From contig NC_079888.1 of NCBI RefSeq assembly GCF_029227915.1, forward strand, positions 21,990,001 to 22,054,000: a stretch of DNA of 64,000 nt, in the 5' to 3' direction. The notes beneath the pieces were generated by a model, which saw only the letters and a program-made list of their open reading frames with translations, did not search any database and was not told the origin of the DNA. Source of the DNA: Hydractinia symbiolongicarpus. Lineage: Eukaryota > Cnidaria > Hydrozoa > Anthoathecata > Hydractiniidae. The translations under genes and the position numbers were made by a program. This document shows, piece by piece, positions 24,504 through 36,437 of the stretch (position 1 is the first letter of the stretch; the number at the start of each line of letters is the position of its first letter).

Positions 24504-25944
24504 CGGACCAAGCCCGGGATTTACGGGAAATCGCGGGTTTTCGTTTGCCGGCGATTAAACTTTTTTTATTCAGCGTCTCATCAATAATGAAAACATTTTT
24601 AAAAACTACAAGTCTTATGCGTTTTAGTGGTGAAAAAATAATTTAAAAAATCGTTCTGGAAATGAGTTTACTCCCTGGGTACTTTCTTTGTATACTTTTG
24701 ACTATACGGGCCGAGTCCGGGATTTACGGGAAATCGCAGGTTTTCGTTTGCCGGCGATTAATTTTCTTTTTCTCAGCGTCTCATCAAAAATGAAAACATT
24801 TTTGAAAACTACAAGTCTCATGCGTTTTAGTGGTGAAAAAATAATTTAAAAAATCGTTCGGGAAATGAGTTTACTTCCTGGGTACTTTCTTTGTATACTT
24901 TTGACTATACGGCCCAAGCCGAAGATTTACGGGAAATCGCGGGTTTTCGTTTGCCGGCGATTAAACTTCTTTTATTCAGCGTCACATCAAAAATGAAAAC
25001 ATTTTTGAAAACTACAAGTCTCATGCGTTTTAGTGGTGAAAAAATAATTTAAAAAATCGTTCGGGAAATGAGTTTACTCCCTGGGTACCTTCTTTGTATA
25101 CTTTTGACTATACGGGCCGAGTCCGGGATTTACGGAAAATCGCAGGTTTTCGTTTGCCGACGATTAAACTTCTTTTATTCAGCGTCTGATCAAAAATGAA
25201 AACATTTTTGAAAACTACAGGTCTCATGCGTTTTAGTGGTAAAAAAATAATTTAAAAAATCGTTCGGGAAATGAGTTTACTCCCTGGGTACTTTCTTTGT
25301 ATACATTCGACTATACGGGCCAAGCCCGGGATTTACGGGGAATCGCGGGATTTCGTTTGCCGGCGATTAAACCACTTTCATTAAACGTCTCATCAAAAAT
25401 AAAAACATTTCTGAAAACTACAAATCTCATGGGCTTTAGTGGTGAAATAATAATTTAAAAAATCGTTGGGGAAATGAGTTTACTCCCTGGGTACTTTATT
25501 TGTATACTTTTGACTATTCGGGCCGAGTCCGGGATTTACGGGAAATCGCAGATTTTCGTTTGCCGACGATTAAACTTCTTTTATTCAGCGTCTCATCAAA
25601 AATGAAAACTTTTTTGAAAACTACAACTCTCATGCGTTTTAGTGGTGAACAAATAATTTAAAAAATCGTTCGGGAAATGAGTTTACTCCCTGGGTACTTT
25701 CTTTGTATACTTTGACTATACGGACCAAGCCCGGGATTTACGGGAAATCGCGGGTTTTCGTTTGCCGGCGATTAAACTTCTTTTATTCAGCATCTCATCA
25801 AAAATAAAAACATTTTTAAAAACTACAAGTCTTATGCGTTTTAGTAGTGAAAAAATAATTTAAAAAATCGTTCTGGAAATGAGTTTACTCCCTGGGTACT
25901 TTCTTTGTATACTTTTGACTATACGGGCCGAGTCCGGGATTTAC

Positions 25945-28500
25945 GGGAAATCGCAGGTTTTCGTTTGCCGGCGATTAATTTTCTTTTTCTCAGCGTCTCA
26001 TCAAAAATGAAAACATTTTTGAAAACTACAAGTCTCATGCGTTTTAGTGGTGAAAAAATAGTTTAAAAAATCGTTCGGGAAATGAGTTTAATCCCTGGGA
26101 ACTTTCTTTGTATACTTTTGACTTTACAGCCCAAGCCCAGGATTTACGGGAAATCGCGGGTTTTCGTTTGCCGGCGATTAAACTTCTTTTATACAGCGTC
26201 TCATCGAAAATGAAAACATTTCTAAACACTACAAGTCTTATGCGTTTTAGTGGTGAAAAAATAATTTAAAAAATCGTTCTGGAAATGAGTTTACTCACAG
26301 GGTACTTTCTTTGTATACATTCGACTATACGGGCCAAGCCCGGGATTTACGGGAAATCGCGGGTTTTCGTTTGCCGGCGATTAAACCTCTTTCATTAAGC
26401 GTCTCATCAAAAATGAAAACATTTCTGAAAACTACAAGTCTCATACGTTTTAGTGGTGAAAAAATAATTTAAAAAATCGTTCGGGAAATGCGTTTACTCC
26501 CTGGGTACTTTCTTTGTATACTTTTGACTATACGGGCCGAGTCCGGGATTTACGGGAAATCGCGTATTTTCGTTTGCCGGCGATTAAACTTCTTTTATAC
26601 AGCGTCTCATCAAAAATGAAAACATTTTTAAAAACTACAAGTCTTATGCGTTTTAGTGGTGAAAAAATAATTTAAAAAATCGTTCTGGAAATGAGTTTAC
26701 TCACAGGGTACTTTCTTTGTATACATTCGACTATACGGGCCAAGCCCGGGATTTACGGGAAATCTCGGGTTTTCGTTTGCCGGCGATTAAACCTCTTTCA
26801 TTAAGCGTCTCATCAAAAATGAAAACAATTTTAAAAACTACAAGTCTTATGCGTTTTAGTGGTGAAAAAAAAATTTAAAAAATCGTTCGGGAAATGAGTT
26901 TACTCCCTGGGTACCTTCTTTGTATACATTCAACTATACGGGCAAAGGCCCGGATTTACGGGAAAACGCGGGATTTCGTTTGCAGGCGATTAAACCTCTT
27001 TCATTAAGCGTCTCATCAAAAATGAAAACATTTTTGAAAACTACAAGTCTCATGCGTTTAGTGGTAAAAAAATAATATAAAAAATCGTTCGGGAAATGAG
27101 TTTACTCCCTGGGTACTTTCTTTGTATACTTTTGACTATACGGGACGAGTCCGGGGTTTACGGGAAATCGCAGGTTTTCGTTTGCCGGCGATTAATTTTC
27201 TTTTTCTCAGCGTCTCATCAAAAATGAAAACATTTTTGAAAACTACAAGTCTCATGCGTTTTAGTGGTGAAAAAATAATTTAAAAAATCGTTCGGGAAAT
27301 GAGTTTAATCCCTGGGAACTTTCTTTGTATACTTTTGACTTTACAGCCCAAGCCCAGGATTTACGGGAAATCGCGGGTTTTCGTTTGCCGGCGATTAAAC
27401 TTCTTTTATACAGCGTCTCATCGAAAATGAAAACATTTCTAAACACTACAAGTCTTATGCGTTTTAGTGGTGAAAAAATAATTTAAAAAATCGTTCTGGA
27501 AATGAGTTTACTCACAGGGTACTTTCTTTGTATACATTCGACTATACGGGCCAAGCCCGGGATTTACGGGAAATCGCGGGTTTTCGTTTGCCGGCGATTA
27601 AACCTCTTTCATTAAGCGTCTCATCAAAAATGAAAACAATTTTAAAAACTACAAGTCTTATGCGTTTTAGTGGTGAAAAAAAATTTTAAAAAATCGTTCG
27701 GGAAATGAGTTTACTCCCTGGGTACTTTCTTTGTATACATTCAACTATACGGGCAAAGGCCCGGATTTACGGGAAAACGCGGGATTTCGTTTGCAGGCGA
27801 TTAAACCTCTTTCATTAAGCGTCTCATCAAAAATGAAAACATTTTTGAAAACTACAAGTCTCATGCGTTTAGTGGTAAAAAAATAATATAAAAAATCGTT
27901 CGGGAAATGAGTTTACTCCCTGGGTACTTTCTTTGTATACTTTTGACTATACGGGACGAGTCCGGGGTTTACGGGAAATGGCGGGATTTCGTTTGCCGGC
28001 GATTAAACTTCTTTTATTCAGCGTCTCATCAAAAATGAAAACATTTTTGAAAACTACAAGTGTCATGCGTTGTAGTGGTGAAAAAATATTTTAAAAAATC
28101 GTTCGGAAAATAAGTTTACTCCCTGGGTACTTTCTTTGTATACATTCAACAATACGGGCAAAGGCCCGGATTTACGGGAAAACGCCGGATTTCGTTTGCA
28201 GGCGATTAAACCTCTTTCATTAAGCGTCTCATCAAAAATGAAAACATTTTTGAAAACTACAAGTCTCATGCGTTTAGTGGTAAAAAAATAATATAAAAAT
28301 TCGTTCGGGAAATGAGTTTACTCCCTGGGTACTTTCTTTGTATACTTTTGACTATACGGGACGAGTCCGGGGTTTACGGGAAATGGCGGGATTTCGTTTG
28401 CCGGCGATTAAACTTCTTTTATTCAGCGTCTCATCAAAAATGAAAACATTTTTGAAAACTACAAGTGTCATGCGTTGTAGTGGTGAAAAAATATTTTATA
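25945..28500 (+). repeat. Nested partial duplications with 1,217-, 811- and 405-bp offsets
   Basis: TTTAATCCCTGGG recurs at 26088 and 27305 (offset 1,217, six monomers) over roughly 25945-26420 and 27160-27637. GGCAAAGGCC recurs at 26941, 27752 and 28157 (offsets 811 and 405). GTGTCATGCGTTGTAGTGG recurs near 28061 and 28467. Offsets are whole multiples of the monomer, as expected from unequal exchange. Confidence 0.8.
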
Positions 28501-29299
28501 AAATCGTTCGGAAAATAAGTTTACTCCCTGGGTACTTTCTTTGTATACTTTTGACTATACGGGCCGAGTCCGGGGTTTACAGGAAAAGGCGGGTTTTCGT
28601 TTGCGGCGATTAAACATCTTTTATTCAGCGTCTCATCAAAAATGAAAACATTTCTGAAAACTACAAGTCTCATGCGTTTTAGTGGTGAAAAAATAATTTA
28701 AAAAATCGTTCGGGAAATGAGTTTACTCCCTGGGTACTTTCTTTGTATCTTTTTGACTATACGACCCAAGCCCGGGATTTACGGGAAATCGCGGGTTTTC
28801 GTTTGCCGGCGATTAAACTTCTTTTATTCAGCGTCTCATCAAAAATGAAAACATTTTTAAAAACTACAAGTCTTCTGCGTTTTAGTGGTGAAAAAATAAC
28901 TTAAAAAATCGGTCTGGAAATAAGTTTACTCACAGGGTACTTTCTTTGTATACATTCGACTATACGGGCCAAGCCCGGGATTTACGGGAAATCACGGGTT
29001 TTCGTTTGCCGGCGAATAAACCTCTTTCATTAAGCGTCTCATCAAAGATGAAAATATTTTTGAAAACTACAAGTCTCATGCGCTTTAGTGGTGAAAAAAA
29101 AATTTAAAAAATCGTTCGGGAAATGAGTTTACTCCCTGGGTACTTTCTTTTTATACATTCGACTATCCGGGCCAAGCCCCGGATTTACGGGAAAACGCTG
29201 GATTTCGCTTGCCGGCGATTAAACCTCTTTCATTAAGCGTCTCATCAAAAATGAAAACATTTTTGAAAACTACAAGTCTCATGCGTTTTAGTGGTGAAA

Positions 29300-32200
29300 A
29301 AATAATTTAAAAAATCGTTCGGGAAATTAGTTTACTCCCTGGGTACTTTCTTTGTATACTTTTGACTATACGGGCCGAGTCCGGGATTTACGGGAAATCG
29401 CGGGTTTTCGTTTGCCGGCGATTAAACTTCTTTTATTCAGCGTCTCATCAAAAATGAAAACATTTTTGAAAACTACAAGTCTCATGCGTTTTAGTGGTGA
29501 AAAGATAATTTAAAAAATCGTTTTGGAAATGAGTTTACTCACAGGGTACTTTCTTTGTATACATTCGACTATACGGGCCAAGCCCGGGATTTACGGGAAA
29601 TCGCGGGTTTTCGTTTGCCGGCGATTAAACCACTTTCATTTCGCGTCTCATCAAAAATGAAAACATTTCTGAAAACTACAAGTCTCATGCGTTTTAGTGG
29701 TGGAAAAATAATTTAAAAAATCGTTCGGGAAATTAGTTTACTCACAGGGTACTTTCTTTGTATACATTCGACTATACGAGCCAAGCCCGGGATTTACGGG
29801 AAATCGCAGGTTTTCGTTTGCCGGTGATTAAACTTCTTTCATTAAGCGTCTCATCAAAAATGAAAACATTTTTGAAAAATACAAGTCTCATGCGTTTTAG
29901 TGGTGAAAAAATAATTTAAAAAATCGTTCGGGAAATGAGTTTACTCCCTGGGTACTTTCTTTGTATACTTTTGACTATACGGCCCAAGCCGGGGGTTTAC
30001 GGGAAATCGCGGGTTTTCGTTTGCCGGCGAATAAACTTCTTTTATTCAGCGTCTCATCAAAAAGGAAAACATTTTTGAAAACTACAAGTCTCATGCGTTT
30101 TAGTGGTGAAAAAAAAATTTAAAAAATCGTTCGGGAAATGAGTTTACTCCCTGGGTACTTTCTTTTTACACATTCGACTATACGGGCCAAGCCCCGGATT
30201 TACGGGAAAACGCGGGATTTCGTTTGCCGGCGATTAAACCTCTTTCATTAAGCGTCTCATCAAAAATGAAAACATTTTTGAAAACTACAAGTCTCATGCG
30301 TTTTAGTGGTGAAAAAATAATTTAAAAAATTGTTCGGGAAATTAGTTTACTCCCTGGGTACTTTCTTTGTATACTTTTGACTATACGGGCCGAGTCCGGG
30401 ATTTACGGGAAATCGCGGGTTTTCGTTTGCCGGCGATTAAACCTCTTTTATTAAGCGTCTCATCAAAAATGAAAACATTTTTGAAAACTACAATTCTCAT
30501 GCGTTTTAGTGGTGAAAAGATAATTTAAAAAATCGTTTTGGGAATGAGTGTACTCACAGGGTACTTTCTTTGTATACATTCGACTATACGGGCCAAGCCC
30601 GGGATTTACGGGAAATCGCGGGTTTTCGTTTGCCGGCGATTAAACCACTTTCATTACGCGTCTCATCAAAAATGAAAACAATTCTGAAAACTACAAGTCT
30701 CATGCGTTTTAGTGGTGGAAAAATAATTTAAAAAATCGTTCGGGAAATGAGTTTACTCACAGGGTACTTTCTTTGTATACATTCGACTATACGGGCCAAG
30801 CCCGGGATTTACGGGAAATCGCAGGTTTTCGTTTGCCGGTGATTAAACTTCTTTCATTAAGCGTCTCATCAAAAATGAAAACATTTTTGAAAAATACAAG
30901 TCTCATGCGTTTTAGTGGTGAAAAAATAATTTAAAAAATCGTTCGGGAAATGAGTTTACTCCCTGGGTACTTTCTTCGTCTACTTTTGACTATACGGCCC
31001 TAGCCTGGGGTTTACGGGAAATCGCGGGTTTTCGTTTGCCGGCGAATAAACTTCTTTTATTCAGCGTCTCATCAAAAATGAAAACATTTTTAAAAACTAC
31101 AAGTCTTATGCGTTTTAGTGGTTAAAAATTAATTTAAAAAATCGTTCTGGAAATGAGTTTACTCACAGGGTACTTTCTTTGTATACATTCGACTATACGG
31201 GCCAAGCCCGGGATTTACGGGAAATCACGGGTTTTCGTTTGCCGGCGATTAAACCTCTTTCATTAAGCGTCTCATCAAAAATGAAAACATTTTTGAAAAC
31301 TACAAGTCTCATGCGTTTTAGTGGTGAAAAAATAATTTAAAAAATCGTTCGGGAAATTAGTTTACTCCCTGGGTACTTTCTTTGTATACTTTTGACTATA
31401 CGGGCCGAGTCCGGGATTTACGGGAAATCCCAGGTTTTCGTTTGCCGGCGATTAAACTTCTTTTATTCAGCGTCTCACCAATAATGAAACCATTTTTGAA
31501 AACTACAAGTCTCATGCGTTTTAGTGGTGAAAAGATAATTTAAAAAATCGTTTTGGAAATGAGTTTACTCACAGGTTACTTTCTTTGTATACATTCGACT
31601 ATACGGGCCAAGCCCGGGATTTACGGGAAATCGCGGGTTTTCGTTTGCCGGCGATTAAACCACTTTCATTAAGCGTCTCATCAAAAATGAAAACATTTTT
31701 GAAAACTACAAATCTCATGCGTTTTAGTGGTGATAAAATAATTTAAAAATTCAATCGGGAAATGAGTTTACTCACTGGGTACTTTTTTGTATACTTTTGA
31801 CTATACGGGCCAAGCCCGAGATTTACGGGAAATCGCGGGATTTAATTTGCCGGCGATTAAACCTCTTTTATTAAGCGTCTCATCAAAAATGAAAACATTT
31901 TTGAAAACTACAAATCTCATGCGTTTTAGTGGTGAAAAAATAATTTAAAAATTCAATCGGGAAAGGAGTTTACTCACTGGGTACTTTCCTTGTATACTTT
32001 TGACTATACTGGCCGAGTCCGGGATTTACGGAAAATCGCAGGTTTTCGTTTGCCGGCGATTAAAATTCTTTTATTCAGCGTCTCATCAAAAATGAAAACA
32101 TTTTTGAAAACTACAAGTCTCATGCGTTTTAGTGGTGAAAAAATAATTTAAAAAATCGTTCGGGAAATGAGTTTACTCCCTGGTTACTCTCTTTGTATAC

Positions 32201-32380
32201 TTTTGACGATACGGGCCAAGCCCGGGATTTACGGGAAATCGCGGGTTTTCGTTTGCCGGCAATTAAACCACTTTCATTACGCGTCTCATCAAAAATGAAA
32301 ACATTTCTGAAAACTACAAGTCTCATGCGTTTTAGTGGTGGAAAAATAATTTAAAAAATCGTTCGGGAAATGAGTTTACT
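29300..32380 (+). repeat. Pentamer-like HOR, about 1,015-bp offset
   Basis: The variant GGGAAATTAGTTTACTC occurs near 29326, 30342 and 31352, about five monomers apart. Shared neighbours are GAAAAGATAATTTAAAAAATCG, CATTTCGCG or CATTACGCG, GGTGGAAAAATAA and CCGGTGATTAAAC. Copies are less uniform than in the neighbouring 2,026-bp HOR. Confidence 0.7.
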
Positions 32381-32385
32381 CACAG

Positions 32386-34411
32386 GGTACTTTCTTTGTA
32401 TACATTCGACTATACGGGCCAAGCCCGGGATTTACGGGAAATCGCAGGTTTTCGTTTGCCGGTGATTAAACTTCTTTCATTAAGCGTCTCATCAAAAATG
32501 AAATCATTTTTGAAAAATACAAGTCTCATGCGTTTTAGTGGTGAAAAAATAATTTAAAAAATCGTTCGGGAAATGAGTTTACTCCCTGGGTACTTTCTTT
32601 GTATACTTTTGACTATACGGCCCAAGCCTGGGGTTTACGGGAAATTGCGGGTTTTCGTTTGCCGGCGAATAAACTTCTTTTATTCAGCGTCTCATCAAAA
32701 ATGAAAACATTTTTAAAAACTACAAGTCTTATGCGTTTTAGTGGTTAAAAAATAATTTAAAAAATCGTTCTGGAAATGTGTTTACTCACAGGGTACTTTC
32801 TTTGTATACATTCGACTATACGGGCCAAGCCCGGGATTTACGGGAAATCACGGGTTTTCGTTTGCCGGCGATTAAACCTCTTTCATTAAGCGTCTCATCA
32901 AAAATGAAAACATTTTTGAAAACTACAAGTATCATGCGTTTTAGTGGTGAAAAAATAATTTAAAAAATCGTTCGGGAAATTAGTTTACTCCCTGGGTACT
33001 TTCTTTGTATACTTTTGACTATACGGGCCGAGTCCGGGATTTACGGGAAATCGCGGGTTTTCGTTTGCCGGCGATTAAACTTCTTTTATTCAGCGTCTCA
33101 TCAATAATGAAAACATTTTTGAAAACTACAAGTCTCATGCGTTTTAGTGGTGAAAAGATAATTTAAAAAATTGTTTTGGAAATGAGTTTACTCACAGGGT
33201 ACTTTCTTTGTATACATTCGACTATACGGGCCAAGCCCGGGATTTACGGGAAATCGCGGGTTTTCGTTTGCCGGCGATTAAACCACTTTCATTAAGCGTC
33301 TCATCAAAAATGAAAATATTTTTGAAAACTACAAGTCTCATGCGTTTTAGTGGTGAAAAAATAATTTAAAAAATTGTTCGGGAAATTAGTTTACTCCCTG
33401 GGTACTTTCTTTGTATACTTTTGACTATACGGGCCGAGTCCGGGATTCACGGGAAATCGCGGGTTTTCGTTTGCCGGCGATTAAACCTCTTTTATTAAGC
33501 GTCTCAACAAAAATAAAAACATTTTTGAAAACTACAAGTCTCATGCGTTTTAGTGGTGAAAAAATAATTTAAAAAATCGTTCGGGAAATGAGTTTACTCC
33601 CTGGGTACTTTGTTTGTATACTTTTGACTATACGGGCAAAGCCCGCGATTTACGGGAAATCGCGGGTTTTCGTTTGCCGGCGATTAAACTTCATTTATTC
33701 AGCGTCCCATCAAATCTGAAAACATTTTTGAAAACTACAAGTCTCATGCGTTTAGTGGTAAAAAAATAAAATAAAAAATCGTTCTGGAAATGAGTTTACT
33801 CCCTGGGTACTTTCTTTGTACACTTTTGACTATACGGGCCGAGTCCGGGATTTACGGGAAATCGCTGATTTTTGTTTGCCGGTGATTAAACCTCTTTTAT
33901 TCAGCGTCCCATCAAATATGAAAACATTTTTGAAAACTACAAGTCTCATGCGTTTAGTGGTAAAAAAATAATTTAAAAAATCGTTTTGAAAATGAGTTTA
34001 CTCACAGGGTACTTTCTTTGTATACATTCGACTATACGGGCCAAGCCCGGGATTACGGGAAATCTCGGGTTTTCGTTTGCCGGCGATTAAACCACTTTCA
34101 TTAAGCGTCTCATCAAAAATGAAAACATTTCTGAAAACTACAAGTCTCATGCGTTTTAGTGGTGAAAAAATAATTTAAAAATTCGTTCGGGAAATGAGTT
34201 TACTCACTGGGTACTTTTTTGTATACTTTTGACTATACGGGCCAAGCCCGAGATTTACGGGAAATCGCGGGATTTAGTTTGCCGGCGATTAAACTTCTTT
34301 TATTCAGCGTCTCATCAAAAATGAAAACATTTTTAAACACTACAAGTCTTATGCGTTTTAGTGGTGAAAAAATAATTTAAAAAATCGTTCTGGAAATAAG
34401 TTTACTCACTG
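32386..34411 (+). repeat. 2,026-bp decamer HOR, copy 1
   Basis: Ten monomers repeated immediately at 34412-36437. Markers include GAAATCATTTTTG (32500 and 34526), AATGTGTTTACTCACAGGG (32775 and 34801), AGTATCATGCG, CTCAACAAAAATAAAAAC, CATCAAATCTGAAAAC, and GGGATTACGGG, a 1-bp deletion. I saw no clear differences between the two copies when comparing by eye. Confidence 0.92.
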
Positions 34412-36437
34412 GGTACTTTCTTTGTATACATTCGACTATACGGGCCAAGCCCGGGATTTACGGGAAATCGCAGGTTTTCGTTTGCCGGTGATTAAACTTC
34501 TTTCATTAAGCGTCTCATCAAAAATGAAATCATTTTTGAAAAATACAAGTCTCATGCGTTTTAGTGGTGAAAAAATAATTTAAAAAATCGTTCGGGAAAT
34601 GAGTTTACTCCCTGGGTACTTTCTTTGTATACTTTTGACTATACGGCCCAAGCCTGGGGTTTACGGGAAATTGCGGGTTTTCGTTTGCCGGCGAATAAAC
34701 TTCTTTTATTCAGCGTCTCATCAAAAATGAAAACATTTTTAAAAACTACAAGTCTTATGCGTTTTAGTGGTTAAAAAATAATTTAAAAAATCGTTCTGGA
34801 AATGTGTTTACTCACAGGGTACTTTCTTTGTATACATTCGACTATACGGGCCAAGCCCGGGATTTACGGGAAATCACGGGTTTTCGTTTGCCGGCGATTA
34901 AACCTCTTTCATTAAGCGTCTCATCAAAAATGAAAACATTTTTGAAAACTACAAGTATCATGCGTTTTAGTGGTGAAAAAATAATTTAAAAAATCGTTCG
35001 GGAAATTAGTTTACTCCCTGGGTACTTTCTTTGTATACTTTTGACTATACGGGCCGAGTCCGGGATTTACGGGAAATCGCGGGTTTTCGTTTGCCGGCGA
35101 TTAAACTTCTTTTATTCAGCGTCTCATCAATAATGAAAACATTTTTGAAAACTACAAGTCTCATGCGTTTTAGTGGTGAAAAGATAATTTAAAAAATTGT
35201 TTTGGAAATGAGTTTACTCACAGGGTACTTTCTTTGTATACATTCGACTATACGGGCCAAGCCCGGGATTTACGGGAAATCGCGGGTTTTCGTTTGCCGG
35301 CGATTAAACCACTTTCATTAAGCGTCTCATCAAAAATGAAAATATTTTTGAAAACTACAAGTCTCATGCGTTTTAGTGGTGAAAAAATAATTTAAAAAAT
35401 TGTTCGGGAAATTAGTTTACTCCCTGGGTACTTTCTTTGTATACTTTTGACTATACGGGCCGAGTCCGGGATTCACGGGAAATCGCGGGTTTTCGTTTGC
35501 CGGCGATTAAACCTCTTTTATTAAGCGTCTCAACAAAAATAAAAACATTTTTGAAAACTACAAGTCTCATGCGTTTTAGTGGTGAAAAAATAATTTAAAA
35601 AATCGTTCGGGAAATGAGTTTACTCCCTGGGTACTTTGTTTGTATACTTTTGACTATACGGGCAAAGCCCGCGATTTACGGGAAATCGCGGGTTTTCGTT
35701 TGCCGGCGATTAAACTTCATTTATTCAGCGTCCCATCAAATCTGAAAACATTTTTGAAAACTACAAGTCTCATGCGTTTAGTGGTAAAAAAATAAAATAA
35801 AAAATCGTTCTGGAAATGAGTTTACTCCCTGGGTACTTTCTTTGTACACTTTTGACTATACGGGCCGAGTCCGGGATTTACGGGAAATCGCTGATTTTTG
35901 TTTGCCGGTGATTAAACCTCTTTTATTCAGCGTCCCATCAAATATGAAAACATTTTTGAAAACTACAAGTCTCATGCGTTTAGTGGTAAAAAAATAATTT
36001 AAAAAATCGTTTTGAAAATGAGTTTACTCACAGGGTACTTTCTTTGTATACATTCGACTATACGGGCCAAGCCCGGGATTACGGGAAATCTCGGGTTTTC
36101 GTTTGCCGGCGATTAAACCACTTTCATTAAGCGTCTCATCAAAAATGAAAACATTTCTGAAAACTACAAGTCTCATGCGTTTTAGTGGTGAAAAAATAAT
36201 TTAAAAATTCGTTCGGGAAATGAGTTTACTCACTGGGTACTTTTTTGTATACTTTTGACTATACGGGCCAAGCCCGAGATTTACGGGAAATCGCGGGATT
36301 TAGTTTGCCGGCGATTAAACTTCTTTTATTCAGCGTCTCATCAAAAATGAAAACATTTTTAAACACTACAAGTCTTATGCGTTTTAGTGGTGAAAAAATA
36401 ATTTAAAAAATCGTTCTGGAAATAAGTTTACTCACTG
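34412..36437 (+). repeat. 2,026-bp decamer HOR, copy 2
   Basis: Direct tandem partner of 32386-34411 with a constant 2,026-bp offset. It ends where CGAAGCCCGGG with TCGCGAG replaces CCAAGCCCGGG with TCGCAGG. The near-identity over two kilobases points to a recent duplication, or to a local assembly duplication. Confidence 0.92.
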
